Source: Petunia secreta (lineage: Eukaryota; Streptophyta; Magnoliopsida; Solanales; Solanaceae). From it: a DNA stretch of 64,000 bases. Both the position numbers and the translations under genes were made by a program. Below the pieces are notes generated by a model, which saw only the letters and a list, made by a program, of their open reading frames with translations, searched no databases and had not been told where the DNA came from. Location: assembly GCA_029990175.1 (NCBI GenBank), contig JARKIP010000023.1:21285501-21349500 (forward strand). Reading direction: 5' to 3'. Below, piece after piece: positions 48,731-59,880 of the stretch; position 1 is the stretch's first letter, and each line of letters begins with the position of its first letter.

Positions 48731-50139
48731 ATTTCATGTAAATTTTAATTAATCAGAGAAATGCCACCATCCAGTAGAGGTCGAGAGCGCAGTGGTAGTG
48801 GTTCTTCTAGAAGTAATTATCAGTGTAGCGGCTTAGTTCAGCCGCAAAGGCAGTTTTATGAACTACCAGTCTGGCAGGATGCTGAGGCATCCGATGTAGT
48901 AGGCCCGTGTGTTTCTTTTTCCCTTATCTGTAAGTAAGATTTATCTTTCCGATCGATCTGGAAATGGTGTGTCTTATCATGTTTCGACGGTTTCCTTGGA
49001 TATTGTCGTAATTAAGAATTGGTTGCGGTAGAGGGGTGAGTTTCTGATACGATTTATTCCTGGCATTTATGAGACCCTACTAGTTTATCTAATCTAAATA
49101 TGAGAGATTTGACAGTGAGTGTCGCTATTGTTTGCTTGGCATCCTGTTGTGCCACCTTCTGTTATAATGTCAAGTCAGTCTACCTCTCTTTGGAACTCAG
49201 TGCTGGTAGGATGATGGGATTCTTATTTATCACCATCAGGAAGTGTCATTGTTTCTTCTGGTGTAAAGTGATCAATAAGTAATACTCGATCTATGTGTCT
49301 CCTCTTGGTTCAAGATGCTAGTAGAGTCATGTTATTCCATGAGCTTCTCTCAGTTGTAAAAGAGTTTACTGATAAATTGTCAGAATTTCGTTCTTATTGG
49401 AAGGTTAAAATTGGTATGGATGTTTTTCCATAAAGCTTATTTAATGTCTATCTCTTCAATTGCGATTTTTTTTGGCTCGCTTGACGCGAAAGTAGTCTAG
49501 CTTTGGTAGCCAAGCAAATAAGAAGATGAACTTCCTGAAGCTCTAATTATTTCTATCCTCGATCCACTTCCATTTCTTCTTCGTCCGGCACTAGTGAGCT
49601 TGGGCGATTGGTAGCCGCTTGTGACGTTCCCTGTGTTGAGCCAGAGTACGTGTTATTGTGGCCGGGTAAGCATATTATTATTTTGGAAGCATATTATTGT
49701 TTTGGTCCAGTTGTCTCATCTTGTTATCCGTTTAACATGTTTATGTTATCAGTTTATCCGGGTATCCATTCCCATGTATAGTATAGTGCTGGTTCTGTTT
49801 TTGCGGATCGTCCAGTTTCAGGGGAAACTCTGCCGAAATTTTTATATAGAAGTACCATCCATCGGGCGGTGGTGTTTACGGCAAAGGTATGGAGTTGTGA
49901 ACTTGAGAGTTGCAGCTGTTTGGCAACTCGAAAGGGTAGTTGGTAGCTTCGGTCTGCTTACGTTCAGCTTTTAGCCAAATCTTCTTTAGTCCAGCAGACT
50001 GTGCGAGGATGGTTATTCCTATACAAATGGCTACATGAGTTTGTGCTTTAAGTGGAGGAGTCTTCCTCCAAATACTGAATGGTAATATTAAATCTCTGAG
50101 GTGTTGATATCACTTTTCTCACGACCCAAAGTAAGGCTA
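48731..50139. other. Interior of the 9.55-kb element, no gene recognised
   Basis: Decayed sequence with short frames on both strands. A frame at 49621-49974 is hydrophobic and cysteine-rich but resembles no family I know, and is probably chance. Confidence 0.45.
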
Positions 50140-50700
50140 CGGTAGAAATCTACAATGAGTGTCGATCATTGGTAAACCCACTAATAATCTATTAATGATA
50201 GGGATAAGCTGGCAACCTGATCATATATACGTATCTATCTGCTGAAAATATAAAGTCTGAAAAGATGACATGACTTTAACCTGCTGGCAATTAGAACACT
50301 GAGCCACAAATCCTGCTATGTCACACTTCATTCTATCCCACCAATAATCTGCTTAAGATCATGGTACGTCTTAGTCGAACCTGGATAAATACTGTATTTG
50401 GAATAATGTGTCTCCATCATAATCTATCCACATAAATCTGCAACATCAGAAACTCAAAGTCTATCTTTATACATGAGAACACTGTCAGTAATAACCCTGT
50501 ATGGTGACTCCGGTTTTCTTCTGGCTATCTGTCTGTATTCAACTAGAAGTGGATCCTCATACTGATGCTGTTTTACTTCATGGAAATTTAGAGTTAGAGG
50601 TTTAGTGCGGCTTGTCGACAATCCATCATATATCTTTTTCACACCTCCACTCTTTGAGAAGTTACTATAGCGTTATTAGTGCACATGTAATCAACTATGT
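50140..50700 (-). pseudogene. Antisense gypsy RNase H-integrase fragment
   Basis: On the - strand, the frame around 50642-50454 reads LVEYRQIARRKPESPYRVIT and then, after stops, METHYSKYSIYPGSTKTYHD and FVAQCSNCQQVK (about 50290). This is the linker between RNase H and integrase plus the integrase zinc-finger region of chromovirus-like gypsy elements. It runs opposite to the host element's gag remnant and primer-binding site, so it was acquired as an inverted piece or an earlier insertion. Confidence 0.65.
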
Positions 50701-51430
50701 TGCGGGTATTCTGCCTCAACTGAAGGTCCAACTACATGTCTCTTTTATATTTACTTTTTCAAGTCATAATAATTCCAATTCAAAGACAATACCCTGAGAT
50801 AGATGTTCAGTCTGAAGATCATTCTTGGTCTACATCATACTATCCAGTAGTAGTTGTGTGATCCTTATTCTTATACGATAGACCCTGTTCAGATGAACCT
50901 TCGACATACATTGGGATATGAGTAACTACATTCCCACAAGGAGCTTGCGGAACAACACTAACATCAGCTGAGATGTTGCATAGTGCGTTCGTAAAAATAT
51001 GATAAAACTTGCATCAGATCTTCTATAGTGAGTAGTGACAAGGTACTTCAAAAGCTTCCCCTATTGCATCAAGCGTGAGCTAATTCTTAGTTCCATCGAC
51101 CTGTTCTAAATCGAAAGGTATATCGAAGAGGTGATTATCGGCTGAATCATGTTAACCCATTCAAAGTTCCGTGTATCTTTGCTTTGAAAATGTAGAACTC
51201 TCCTCTCGTGATCGAGGAAGGATCATCTTAGTCAGAATAATCCGGGCAATGGTGTTATCATATTATCCAGATATATTTTATTTTAAAAGTTCAATATGCG
51301 TGTTATAAGTCTGATCCTGTACTCAAGAGATAAGGTCTGTGGAGTAGCTTACGAAGGTCGTGCAAGTTCTTTTGTTATCCGTGCGAATTTTTCTTTAGAT
51401 TTAGGCTCGTTCGAGGACGAACGAGAGTTT
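50701..51430. other. 3' interior of the 9.55-kb element, no gene recognised
   Basis: No recognisable domain. It may continue the antisense pol fragment in a very decayed state. It ends at the polypurine tract before the 3' LTR. Confidence 0.45.
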
Positions 51431-51443
51431 AAGTGGAGGAGAA

Positions 51444-54141
51444 TGAAACGACCTCGGTCAGTCGTTTCAGAAGTTAGGACTCTGATTGGCGTGCCGATAA
51501 TTTTAAAATATTCATAATGTCCATTAGGACATGTCTGTAAAATTTGAGCTAAATTAGACCTCGTTTGGTAGGCATCGGAAGAATGTTTCAGTTTTTATTG
51601 GCAATTAATATTAAAAGGAGATTTTCGAGCTCGGTTTTTGCCGAATGAGCTCCGATTCGAAATCCGAAAGCGTCGTTGGGTTCGTATGATATTTATGACT
51701 TTTGTGAACTTTCGAAAGTGAATTTCGATGTTGTTCGGCTAGTTTCCGCTAAAATGCCGAAAGTTAAATAATTTGACTTCTTTTCATTTAAATTCGCATC
51801 TTGAGTTTCGGGAGTCCAATTTGAGATCCGCCTTCGCGAGTATGTTACATATATTTTGTACAACTTGTATGCAAAAGTTGGAATTATTTTGAATATCGTA
51901 GGGTACTATTTTAATTTTCGTTAAGAAAAGAAAATATAAAAAAAAAAAAAAAAAAAAAAGGAGAAAAAGGACAAAATAGACTAAAGATCAAAGAATGGCG
52001 GTGGGGTGGCATACATATATGCTACTTAGCATATCAAGTACGAAAGCAGTAACAAACAATTCAGAAACAGAGGAAAGGAAATAATGCAGTGGAAAAAAAT
52101 GCCAGAAAATGAGAAAAGGGGCCGGAGAAATATAGTATTTTCATCCCAGAACATTAAGGTAATGATCTTAATGCATTATTTGAGTTTATTACGTGTATCT
52201 GAATATGTTTTAACGGTAAAACTTGGAATATTATACATCGTTTTAATAAGTTCAATTAATAGTTTAAAGGGTCAAATGGACCCTGATAATGAAATTGATT
52301 ATATATTCGTACTCAGGGAGTTATGGGCAACATATAAATGTAATTTATTTGGGGTTTGGTTATGTGGCCTTAAACCCTGTACATAGGCCTGGCCTGCGTA
52401 TTGCGTATGCGAATAGGGTATCAGGTTCCTACCTGGATTACCCTGAGATGTGAGGAATGAAGCCTTTAGCCTAATTTGATATATTTTTCTGCTTATTGAC
52501 CACAGTGGGATCGTTTGGCAATGAATTCAAAAATAACGCGGTTGTTGGTCGCAATGCTAACTTTTGAGAGAGGTAAGTGTTTATATCCATTTCTTTGGAG
52601 GCACCTGGCCTCGTGGATTTTCTACCACGTATTCCTTACGTGTGTAGCTGCCGATAGGCGTACTCATTACGCCTTAGCTTTGGATTTATATTATATATTA
52701 TATGTTATGTCCTATTGTTGGTATTGTATTGAGGATTTGAGCATTGTACCCTGGCTGCGAGTTGGCATCTACTTCCCGGTTGTCGATGAGAGTCCCGCGC
52801 CGGTGAAGGGTTATTGCATCACATTGCATTCATATGCATTACATTGCATATCATATTGAGGGCAGGAGTATTCCGCCCCAGGAGCAGGAGGATTCCGCTC
52901 CATTGTATCATATTGAGGGCAGGAGTATTCCGCCCCAGGAGCAGGAGTATTCCGCTCCATTATATTATATCGGGTGCAGGAGTATTCCGCCCCAAGAGAG
53001 TGCAGGAGTATTCCGCCTCTGGTTTATATTATATCGGGTGCAGGAGTATTCCGCCCCAGGAGCAGGAGTATTCCGCTCCAGTTGGTTATCAGATTGGATT
53101 CCCCTCGAATGCAGGAGTATTCCGCTTCGAGATGGGACGACGGGCACATGTGACCCTTTGCATCATTTCATTTCATCTCATTTCATACCATTGTGTAGAC
53201 TTGTGGTACATAACTACTGTTCTGCTTATATGTGCATTGCTTATTTGTCTATATATTTCTGGCTCGTATTCTGGGTTGCGGGGATCGAGTTGTGCGCCGC
53301 AACGGTATAAATATATGGACCGGGTTGCACGTCGCAGCGGTATAAATATATGGACCGGGTTGCACGTCGCAGCAGTATAATTTATGGACCGGGTTGCACG
53401 CCGCAACAGGATGAATATATGGATCGGGTTGCACGCCGCAACAGGATGAATATATAGATCAGGTTGCACGCCGCAACAGGATGTATTTCTGATTGTTGAT
53501 GTGTTCGGGATACCTATATGTTCTGGCTGTATTACGTTCCTGGTTATTGAATAGTTTGCGATTCCATACGTGTTTCTAATTATTATCTGGCTCTGCCTTT
53601 TCATAATTTAAATAAGAGAAATATGGTTTATTTGTTTCTTTTCTCCCTGGCTAGCTATCCTATTCTTTGAGGTGGCTAGTCTGCCCCACTTATTGAGTCC
53701 TTTTGACTCACCCTTGTTTGTTGTTTGTTTCTTGTCTATCTATTTCGTTTCGGCAGGTTCGCTCCAGGATTGAGTTCGCCGCGTTGTTCAGGAGCGAAGA
53801 CGACTTCAGCTGTCAGGGTGAGCCAGATTTATTCCGGATGGCCACCAGTTTATTGTTCATTATTTCAGTTGCATTTTGCTCCCTTCAGGAGGTATCTGTC
53901 TTCTTCTGTATTCTCAGATGTCCAGTCTGGATAGCCCTAAACCTCGTATGTTGGGTAGTCAGCTGTAATTTCTTTTGTACAGCTTAGAGGTATCAGTATG
54001 TTTGTTTTTTTTTCTAAGTTTTGTCCTCATTTATGAATTATTATAATCATTTTCCTAATTTATTTGGTAAGGGTTCGCCCGACGGGTCTGGGGGAGGATG
54101 TCGGGTGCCCGCACGGCCTAACCGAATTCCGGGTCGTGTCA
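51444..54141 (+). repeat. 3' LTR of the 9.55-kb element
   Basis: 2698 bp, nearly identical to 44590-47289. Differences seen by eye lie near 51690, 52084, 52197, 52498, 52599 and 54005-54017. Confidence 0.93.
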
Positions 54142-56145
54142 GTTTCAAGCCAAGTATGCTTTAAAATTGAGATAATATTATAAGTATATCAAGCTTCATC
54201 AACTATCCCAACAAAAGAGATTACTCCATTATGGAGTAAACAAAAACTAAAAGGGAATTTAAAAAGACTAAAAATATTTTTACTACAAAGAGAAGAAGAG
54301 AGAGACCAAGAATAATTCTTGTCTTGCTAGAGAGAAAAGAAGAAAATAGTTACAAATGGATAAAAAAGGCTTGTCCTTCTACACAAGAGAGAGTTGCTAT
54401 TTATAGCCAAAGATGACTCCTCACTTATGGCAAAGTGAGATATAAATTGCCCAAATAATATCTCTTTCTCTTCAAATTTCATGTGCTAGCTCTCACTTAG
54501 GCAAATGTAGATGGCAATGTAGTTTTCTACCTTCACATCCCATGTGCTAGCATTCTTCAATTTACTTTGGCAAAAGTGGAGAACAAAGTAGCTTTTTCTT
54601 CATTCTTATCCATGTGCTAGCATTCTTCAATTTACTTTGGCAAAAGTGGAAAACAAAGTAGCGTTTTCTTTCTTCAAATCTCATGTACATTCCCAATTTA
54701 GTTGCTACTTTGACAAATGTGACTTTTTCTTCATTCTTATCCATGTGCTAGCATTCTTCAATTTACTTTGGCAAAAGTGGAAGACCAAAGTCTTCTATTT
54801 CACACATGCTAATTCCACATTTGATATTTTGGAGTTTGTTTGCCCAAAGTGACTTTACTTCTTTCCTTGCTAGAAATCCCCCAAACAAAATTACTTTGGC
54901 AAAAGTGGCTTCTCTTTTCAAGCTTCTTTATTTTTATTTTTTTTCTTTTCCAAGTATTTCTTTTTCCTTTAAAGAATTATTAGAAAATATGCGAGGATAT
55001 GATATAAATATTCATGTATTATTTTAAAATATTTATTTTTCATATTAAAAATACATGAATAATTTATATCCATCAGTTGATCTTAAATAAGATTTTATCA
55101 ATTTTAATTTTGAAAAACTTCTTTCGGCTGAGGCAACAATTACATAAACTATTACATTAGTCTATAAGCAATATGTGTATTTGGAAAATATCTTGTCTTT
55201 TTATTTGATTGAGTATTTCAATTAGATGATTTCTTTTTCTCGTGTATTTCTGTTAGCACTTCTAAAAATAAGTCTAAACTATCAATATCATAATAACTAC
55301 TTATTACTATTTGGTAAAGAAAATTCAAGGTTAAGATAGTATTTTGTACAATTCTCATTATCTAATGATCTCAAAAGTTTACGATTGAACCAAAAATATT
55401 TTCATACCTTCAAAAATGTTATGGCACTTTCTTCCCAAAAGTTTTTTTCAAATTTAATACATTACGATTTTCTTTAAATAATGTATATAGGATTACATGT
55501 TTAGATAAAAAAATGGGGCCCCAACCAAGCCATTGCCTTAGTGGCTTTATAGCTAAGCCGGCCCTGAGTGAAATAAATACGGCAGACCTTGGAACGAACT
55601 GTGTGTTTAATGAATTGTGTGTAATCCTTCCATTTAAAATTATGATTCTCTTTTATAGGGCCAATTACACTCTTTTCTACTCAAGAAAGCCTTATATCAG
55701 CTATTTTTTGTTTTTAAGCACGTTCATTAGAGTTTTTGGAACTTCGTCACAGATAACATTGGAAGTCAAGTCGGTAAGCTTATGTACTGTATTCACGATT
55801 TCTCATGATACATACCTATGCTCATATTTTTCATTTCAAGGGACTTCTGACACTGGCAATAGGGACTGCAGTATCTACAGCACTCAGTACCTTGGTTTCT
55901 TCAATTTGTACCTTTACCGAGGAGGGGAGTGTCCGAGTGTGGATGATTGTCTATTCACCTTTTGGACAATCGGAATAGTACTTGAGGCTCAAACACCTCT
56001 ATTTAAATTGAAACAAATGGAGTACCATGTTTAGTTAATTTTACAAGAAAAGTTAACCCCCACATAACATACTCGATTGTTCGGTTAACTCTATTCAAAT
56101 TTGTATAATAATACATGTATAAATTATGCCTAAATCTGTGTATTA

Positions 56146-56828
<683 letters not shown>

Positions 56829-56834
56829 TATATT

Positions 56835-57678
56835 GTAGAGAAAGAGTGATATAATAAGAACTAGAATTACCACAATAAACTTCATATTAAATATTTTTCT
56901 AAAATGCAACTAGAAAACATATTTATTAATCCATGTATTATAAATCTATTGAAAGGGAGAATGTCCAATTTTATCCTTGAATTATATCGAATTCAATAGA
57001 TTTGCCCTCCATTAACGGTCCGAGTCAAATATATTTGCGCCGTTATAAAATTGGGTCAAATACACCCTTCCCTTATTCACTAACAAAAATATCTTTCCTA
57101 ACATGTGTGCATTTTATAAAAGGAAAAAATGGCCAAATTTGCCCTATATCTAAACAGATTGGTCCAAATTTGCCACCGAACCTGGTAAAGTTGTCAATTC
57201 ATTTTTCAAACATCATTTCTCATCCTCTAAATCAATCAATCACCACCATAATAATTAATTATCTCTACTCAAAAAAGCACTACCTGAAGATCACTGTTAC
57301 TCCACTGTTATTTAACGACACAGATATTAATTTATATAGGAGTAACAAATAAAAAAAAAAGATAGCTTAATTAAACAATACATCTAACACCTTGCAATTT
57401 TATTTCATCCCTATTTTGCCTCCACAAGAAATCCAAAGGTCTCTCGACTACTATAGCAGTATCTTGACCACCACAGTACTTTTGCAAAATGATTTAAGGG
57501 CTGAATATTGCATACATATGTTTAAGTTTTATTAGGGGCGAAGATGGAGTTCTACCATTGCTATTGGTGATTCGAGAAAATCGATAATGAAGTTGCGTCA
57601 ATGAAATTCTAGTTGATATAAGAATTAAAATTGGTGGTGCAATTATTCTTTAATTAAAAGTTCCATTTGAGTTCATTT
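56835..57678. other. Repeat-derived intergenic sequence, no gene
   Basis: Phrases such as ATGGCCAAATTTGCCC (57128) and CGGTCCGAGTCAAATA echo the ends of the foldback element in intron 4 of copy 3, so a relative of that family may be here, but I cannot fix its ends. Confidence 0.4.
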
Positions 57679-58864
57679 AAGGGACAATTACACGGAGAGA
57701 TACACCACTAATAAAAATTACTAAAAAGGACCCCTATTTTCCTATCTTACCCGACATAGCACCCCCCTCCTTTTTTATTTTTTTTCTTTCACTCTATAGC
57801 ATCCCCTATTAAAAAGAAAAAAAACTCTAGCCCCCATTATTTCTCTCTTCTCCTTCTCTCCTTCCCATTTTCCCTCTCTTCCCTTCCCCATTACACAATA
57901 ACGCCCCCCCCCCCCCCCCCAGCTTTTCACAACTGCCTTATATTCATCCTCTCTCCTCCAAGCCGTCGCTGCCGTCGCCACCACTTTATGCTAGCCGCCA
58001 CTGCTGCTTCTTCTTCTTTTTTTTTTTTTTTTTTTTTTAATAACAATGTGATTTTCAATTGTATATTTCGGTCAAAACTCTGGTGAGTTTGTTTATCATA
58101 TTTCTTCTTCCGGTGAGATCTACTAGTTTTTTGTTAAATTTTTTTAGATCTAGTGTTTTTGTTGTATAAAACTGTACAAATCTTGTATATCTGTTAAGAT
58201 TTTGTGTAGAAGCTGCCGAAAATAATGTATAAAATTATTTTTGCGAGTTTATATAGTTTTATACATTTTATACATGTTTATACACTCTTGCAAACGTGCA
58301 TAAAAATGTATAAATCTGTATATGCCTGTATATACAATGAATATACATATTCTATGCACTTCTGTAAATTTGTATAAAGCTGTATTGTGTGTATGAACAA
58401 TGAATAAAGTTGTATAAATTTCAGATTTGTACCCTATTTATGGATGTTTGTATAAAATTTATATTTTTGTATTTTCCTTCTTGCATACACATTTTTCTAT
58501 GTATTTACATGTATAATTTATTATTTTGATGGATTTAGGTGTATAAAATTATCAAAAAATAATTATTTAACTAAATCCACCAATAAAATAAGCAATCCGG
58601 CGATGAAATTTCAGTTTTTCGGCCACCGGCAACCGCCGGCCGACACCAATGCCGGCTCGATTTTCGGCGGCAGGCCAGTGGCAGGGGAGGGTAGGGGAGT
58701 GGCTCCTAGTGTTTTTAGTTCAAATAATGGGTGCTATGTTATGTAATTTTAAAAATAAAAAGGTGCTATGTTGTGTTATTTAAAAATAAGGGGTGCTATG
58801 AATGAAATATGGCTCCTCATTTGTAATTTTGTATTGGGGCTGCCTAATTTTGAAATTCTCCCTT
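57679..58864. mobile_element. Possible DNA-transposon relic with short inverted ends
   Basis: Ends AAGGGACAATTACA and TGAAATTCTCCCTT are imperfect inverted repeats about 1.19 kb apart. Inside are matching inner blocks (ACATAGCACCCC and the complement GGGGTGCTATG), a C19 run near 57902, a T21 run near 58018 and many TGTATAAA words (58150-58560). No clear target duplication and no coding domain. Confidence 0.4.
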
Positions 58865-59022
58865 GATTTAATGCTTCAGAATGGATAATTTGTGCTTGGA
58901 TGGTAGAGACCTAGTCGTTGAGGTCTTTAGTGTTTAGAAAGACGTCGTTGTTGTTGTAGTAGTGGGAATAATGAACTTGCTCCTCTAATTAGTTCATGGG
59001 TAGATCCCAGATCATTTGGCAT

Positions 59023-59880
59023 ATAGTTCAAAGATAAATTTGGAAATATTTTTTCGACATTGAAAATGTCATATTTGACCAAATTTTTTAATGGCATGGG
59101 ATTAGTTTTTAATAATTCTAGGATTAGCTAATTTTAGAAACCAAAATATTAGGGAAATAAAGAAATGACAATTTTGTATAAAGTAAAATCTATTTTTAAA
59201 AGGTAAAAAGTTCAACTAATATTTCTAATAACCTTCATATTTTTAATATAGTACTAAGATTTAAGTATACATGCGTTGCACTTGTATTTTGATTTTTTTT
59301 TTTTAAAAAATAAATTGCTACAGTGTCGTTCTCTTCTTCAATCTTTTTAATCTTGTTGATTTCCATCAGTGCTTTTACCTCTGTTGTTTCTTTTCATGTT
59401 TCCCTAAACATAATAAATCAAGGAACAACTTTTCTCTCAATAGTTCAAAGATAAATTTATATAAAATGTCTATATATTGGAAAGATTTTTTCGACATTGA
59501 AAATGTCATATTTGACCAAATTTTTTAATAGCATGGGATTAGTTTTTAATAATTCTAGGATTAGCTAATTTTAGAAACCAAAATATTGGGGAAATAAAGA
59601 AATGACAATTTTGTATAAAGTAAAACCTATTTTTAAAGGGTAAAAAGTTCAACCAATATTTCTAATAACCTTCATATTTTTAATATAGTATTAAGTTTTA
59701 GTATACGTGCGTTGCACGTGTATTTTGATTTTTTTTTTGAAAAAAAAATTGCTACAGTGTCGTTCTCTTCTTCAATCTTTTTAATCTTGTTGATTTCCAT
59801 CACTGCTTTTACCTCCGTTGTTTTTTTTTTTTTTTTCATGTTTCCCTAAACATAATAAATCAAGGAACAACTTTTCTCAA
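59023..59880. repeat. Tandem duplication of about 0.42 kb
   Basis: Copy 1 is 59023-59438 and copy 2 is 59439-59880; both begin ATAGTTCAAAG/TAGTTCAAAG and end at CTTTTCTC. Copy 2 has an extra 20-25 bp after the start and a longer T-run. Each contains a hairpin-like GCGTTGCAC core (TACATGCGTTGCACTTGTA and TACGTGCGTTGCACGTGTA), a form often found close to Helitron 3' ends. Confidence 0.85.

Larger units (their letters stand above)
44590..54141 (+). mobile_element. 9.55-kb non-autonomous gypsy-type LTR element, youngest insertion
   Basis: It sits inside the Athila 5' LTR with a perfect GTTTC duplication (44585-44589, 54142-54146). LTRs of 2.7 kb (44590-47289, 51444-54141) start TGAAACGACC and end GGTCGTGTCA. 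The primer-binding site TGGTATCAGAGCCA is at 47292 and a purine tract AAGTGGAGGAGAA runs up to 51443. By eye the LTRs differ by about six substitutions and two single-base indels over 2.7 kb, so the insertion is very recent. The 4.15-kb interior has no long frame: only a decayed gag on the + strand and a decayed integrase piece on the - strand. The young LTRs with an old, broken interior point to a family that moves with borrowed enzymes. Confidence 0.93.
33854..55075 (-). mobile_element. Athila-type Ty3/gypsy retrotransposon (- strand), with nested insertion
   Basis: LTRs start TGAC and end ATCA and are flanked by a perfect GTTGA duplication (33849-33853, 55076-55080). Read on the - strand, the 5' LTR is the right-hand one (55075-43857, interrupted). 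Next comes a primer-binding site TGGCGCCGTTGCCGGGGA (43850-43833), typical of Athila elements using Asp-tRNA. Then come gag-protease (42575-39777), reverse transcriptase-RNase H-integrase (to 37208), a polypurine tract TGTGGGGGAATT (35528-35517) and the 3' LTR (35516-33854). The element without the inner insert is about 11.7 kb. The LTRs differ at only about four positions in 1.66 kb by eye, yet the genes carry four stops and a frameshift. Confidence 0.93.
43857..55075 (-). repeat. 5' LTR of the Athila-type element, split by a nested element
   Basis: Parts 43857-44589 and 54142-55075 join, after removing the nested element and one GTTTC, into about 1.66 kb that matches 33854-35516. Confidence 0.92.
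33622..55566 (+). mobile_element. hAT transposon remnant, interrupted by gypsy elements
   Basis: Ends CAGGACCG (33622) and CGGCCCTG (55559-55566) are near-perfect inverted ends of hAT type, flanked by 8-bp repeats AGTGAAAC (33614-33621) and AGTGAAAT (55567-55574). Own sequence is 33622-33853 and 55076-55566, about 720 bp, with no transposase domain recognised, though a few short frames may be relics. Confidence 0.8.
33236..55631 (+). mobile_element. Outermost insertion: probable solo LTR (about 443 bp), itself interrupted
   Basis: The LTR-like sequence is 33236-33621 plus 55575-55631. It begins TGTTGGAAAATTG, has a TATA-like TATAAAAGGG at 33381 and is flanked on both sides by CATTTA from exon 1, giving a 4-6-bp target duplication depending on where the right end is placed. 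No primer-binding site or second LTR is present, so it looks like a solo LTR left by recombination. The right end does not show a clean CA, which keeps the class uncertain. Confidence 0.6.
33112..55990 (+). pseudogene. OCT7: Broken OCT7/NiaP-like transporter (copy 5), split by nested transposons
   Basis: Exon 1 starts at ATG 33112 (MAEEHDGLVYTLVEALTVVG) and runs to 33235, where a 22.4-kb block of nested transposons begins. The exon picks up again at 55632 (ATTATGATTCTC, equivalent to the region after AEAFE in the intact copies) and continues with deletions and stops to about 55770. Exon 2 remains at about 55839-55990 with an internal deletion and a lost frame. Homology ends after CTTGAGGCTC; exons 3-5 are absent. 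Deleting the insert and one copy of CATTTA restores continuity with the other copies, so the transposon nest entered an existing exon. Confidence 0.88.

Noticed and set aside
49621..49974. 117-codon hydrophobic frame inside the 9.55-kb element
   Set aside because: It sits in decayed retroelement interior, resembles nothing known and has no support beyond being open.
57775..57984. 69-codon frame with Gly and Lys/Glu-rich runs
   Set aside because: It is produced by a C-run and CT-rich tract in a repeat; no family resemblance.
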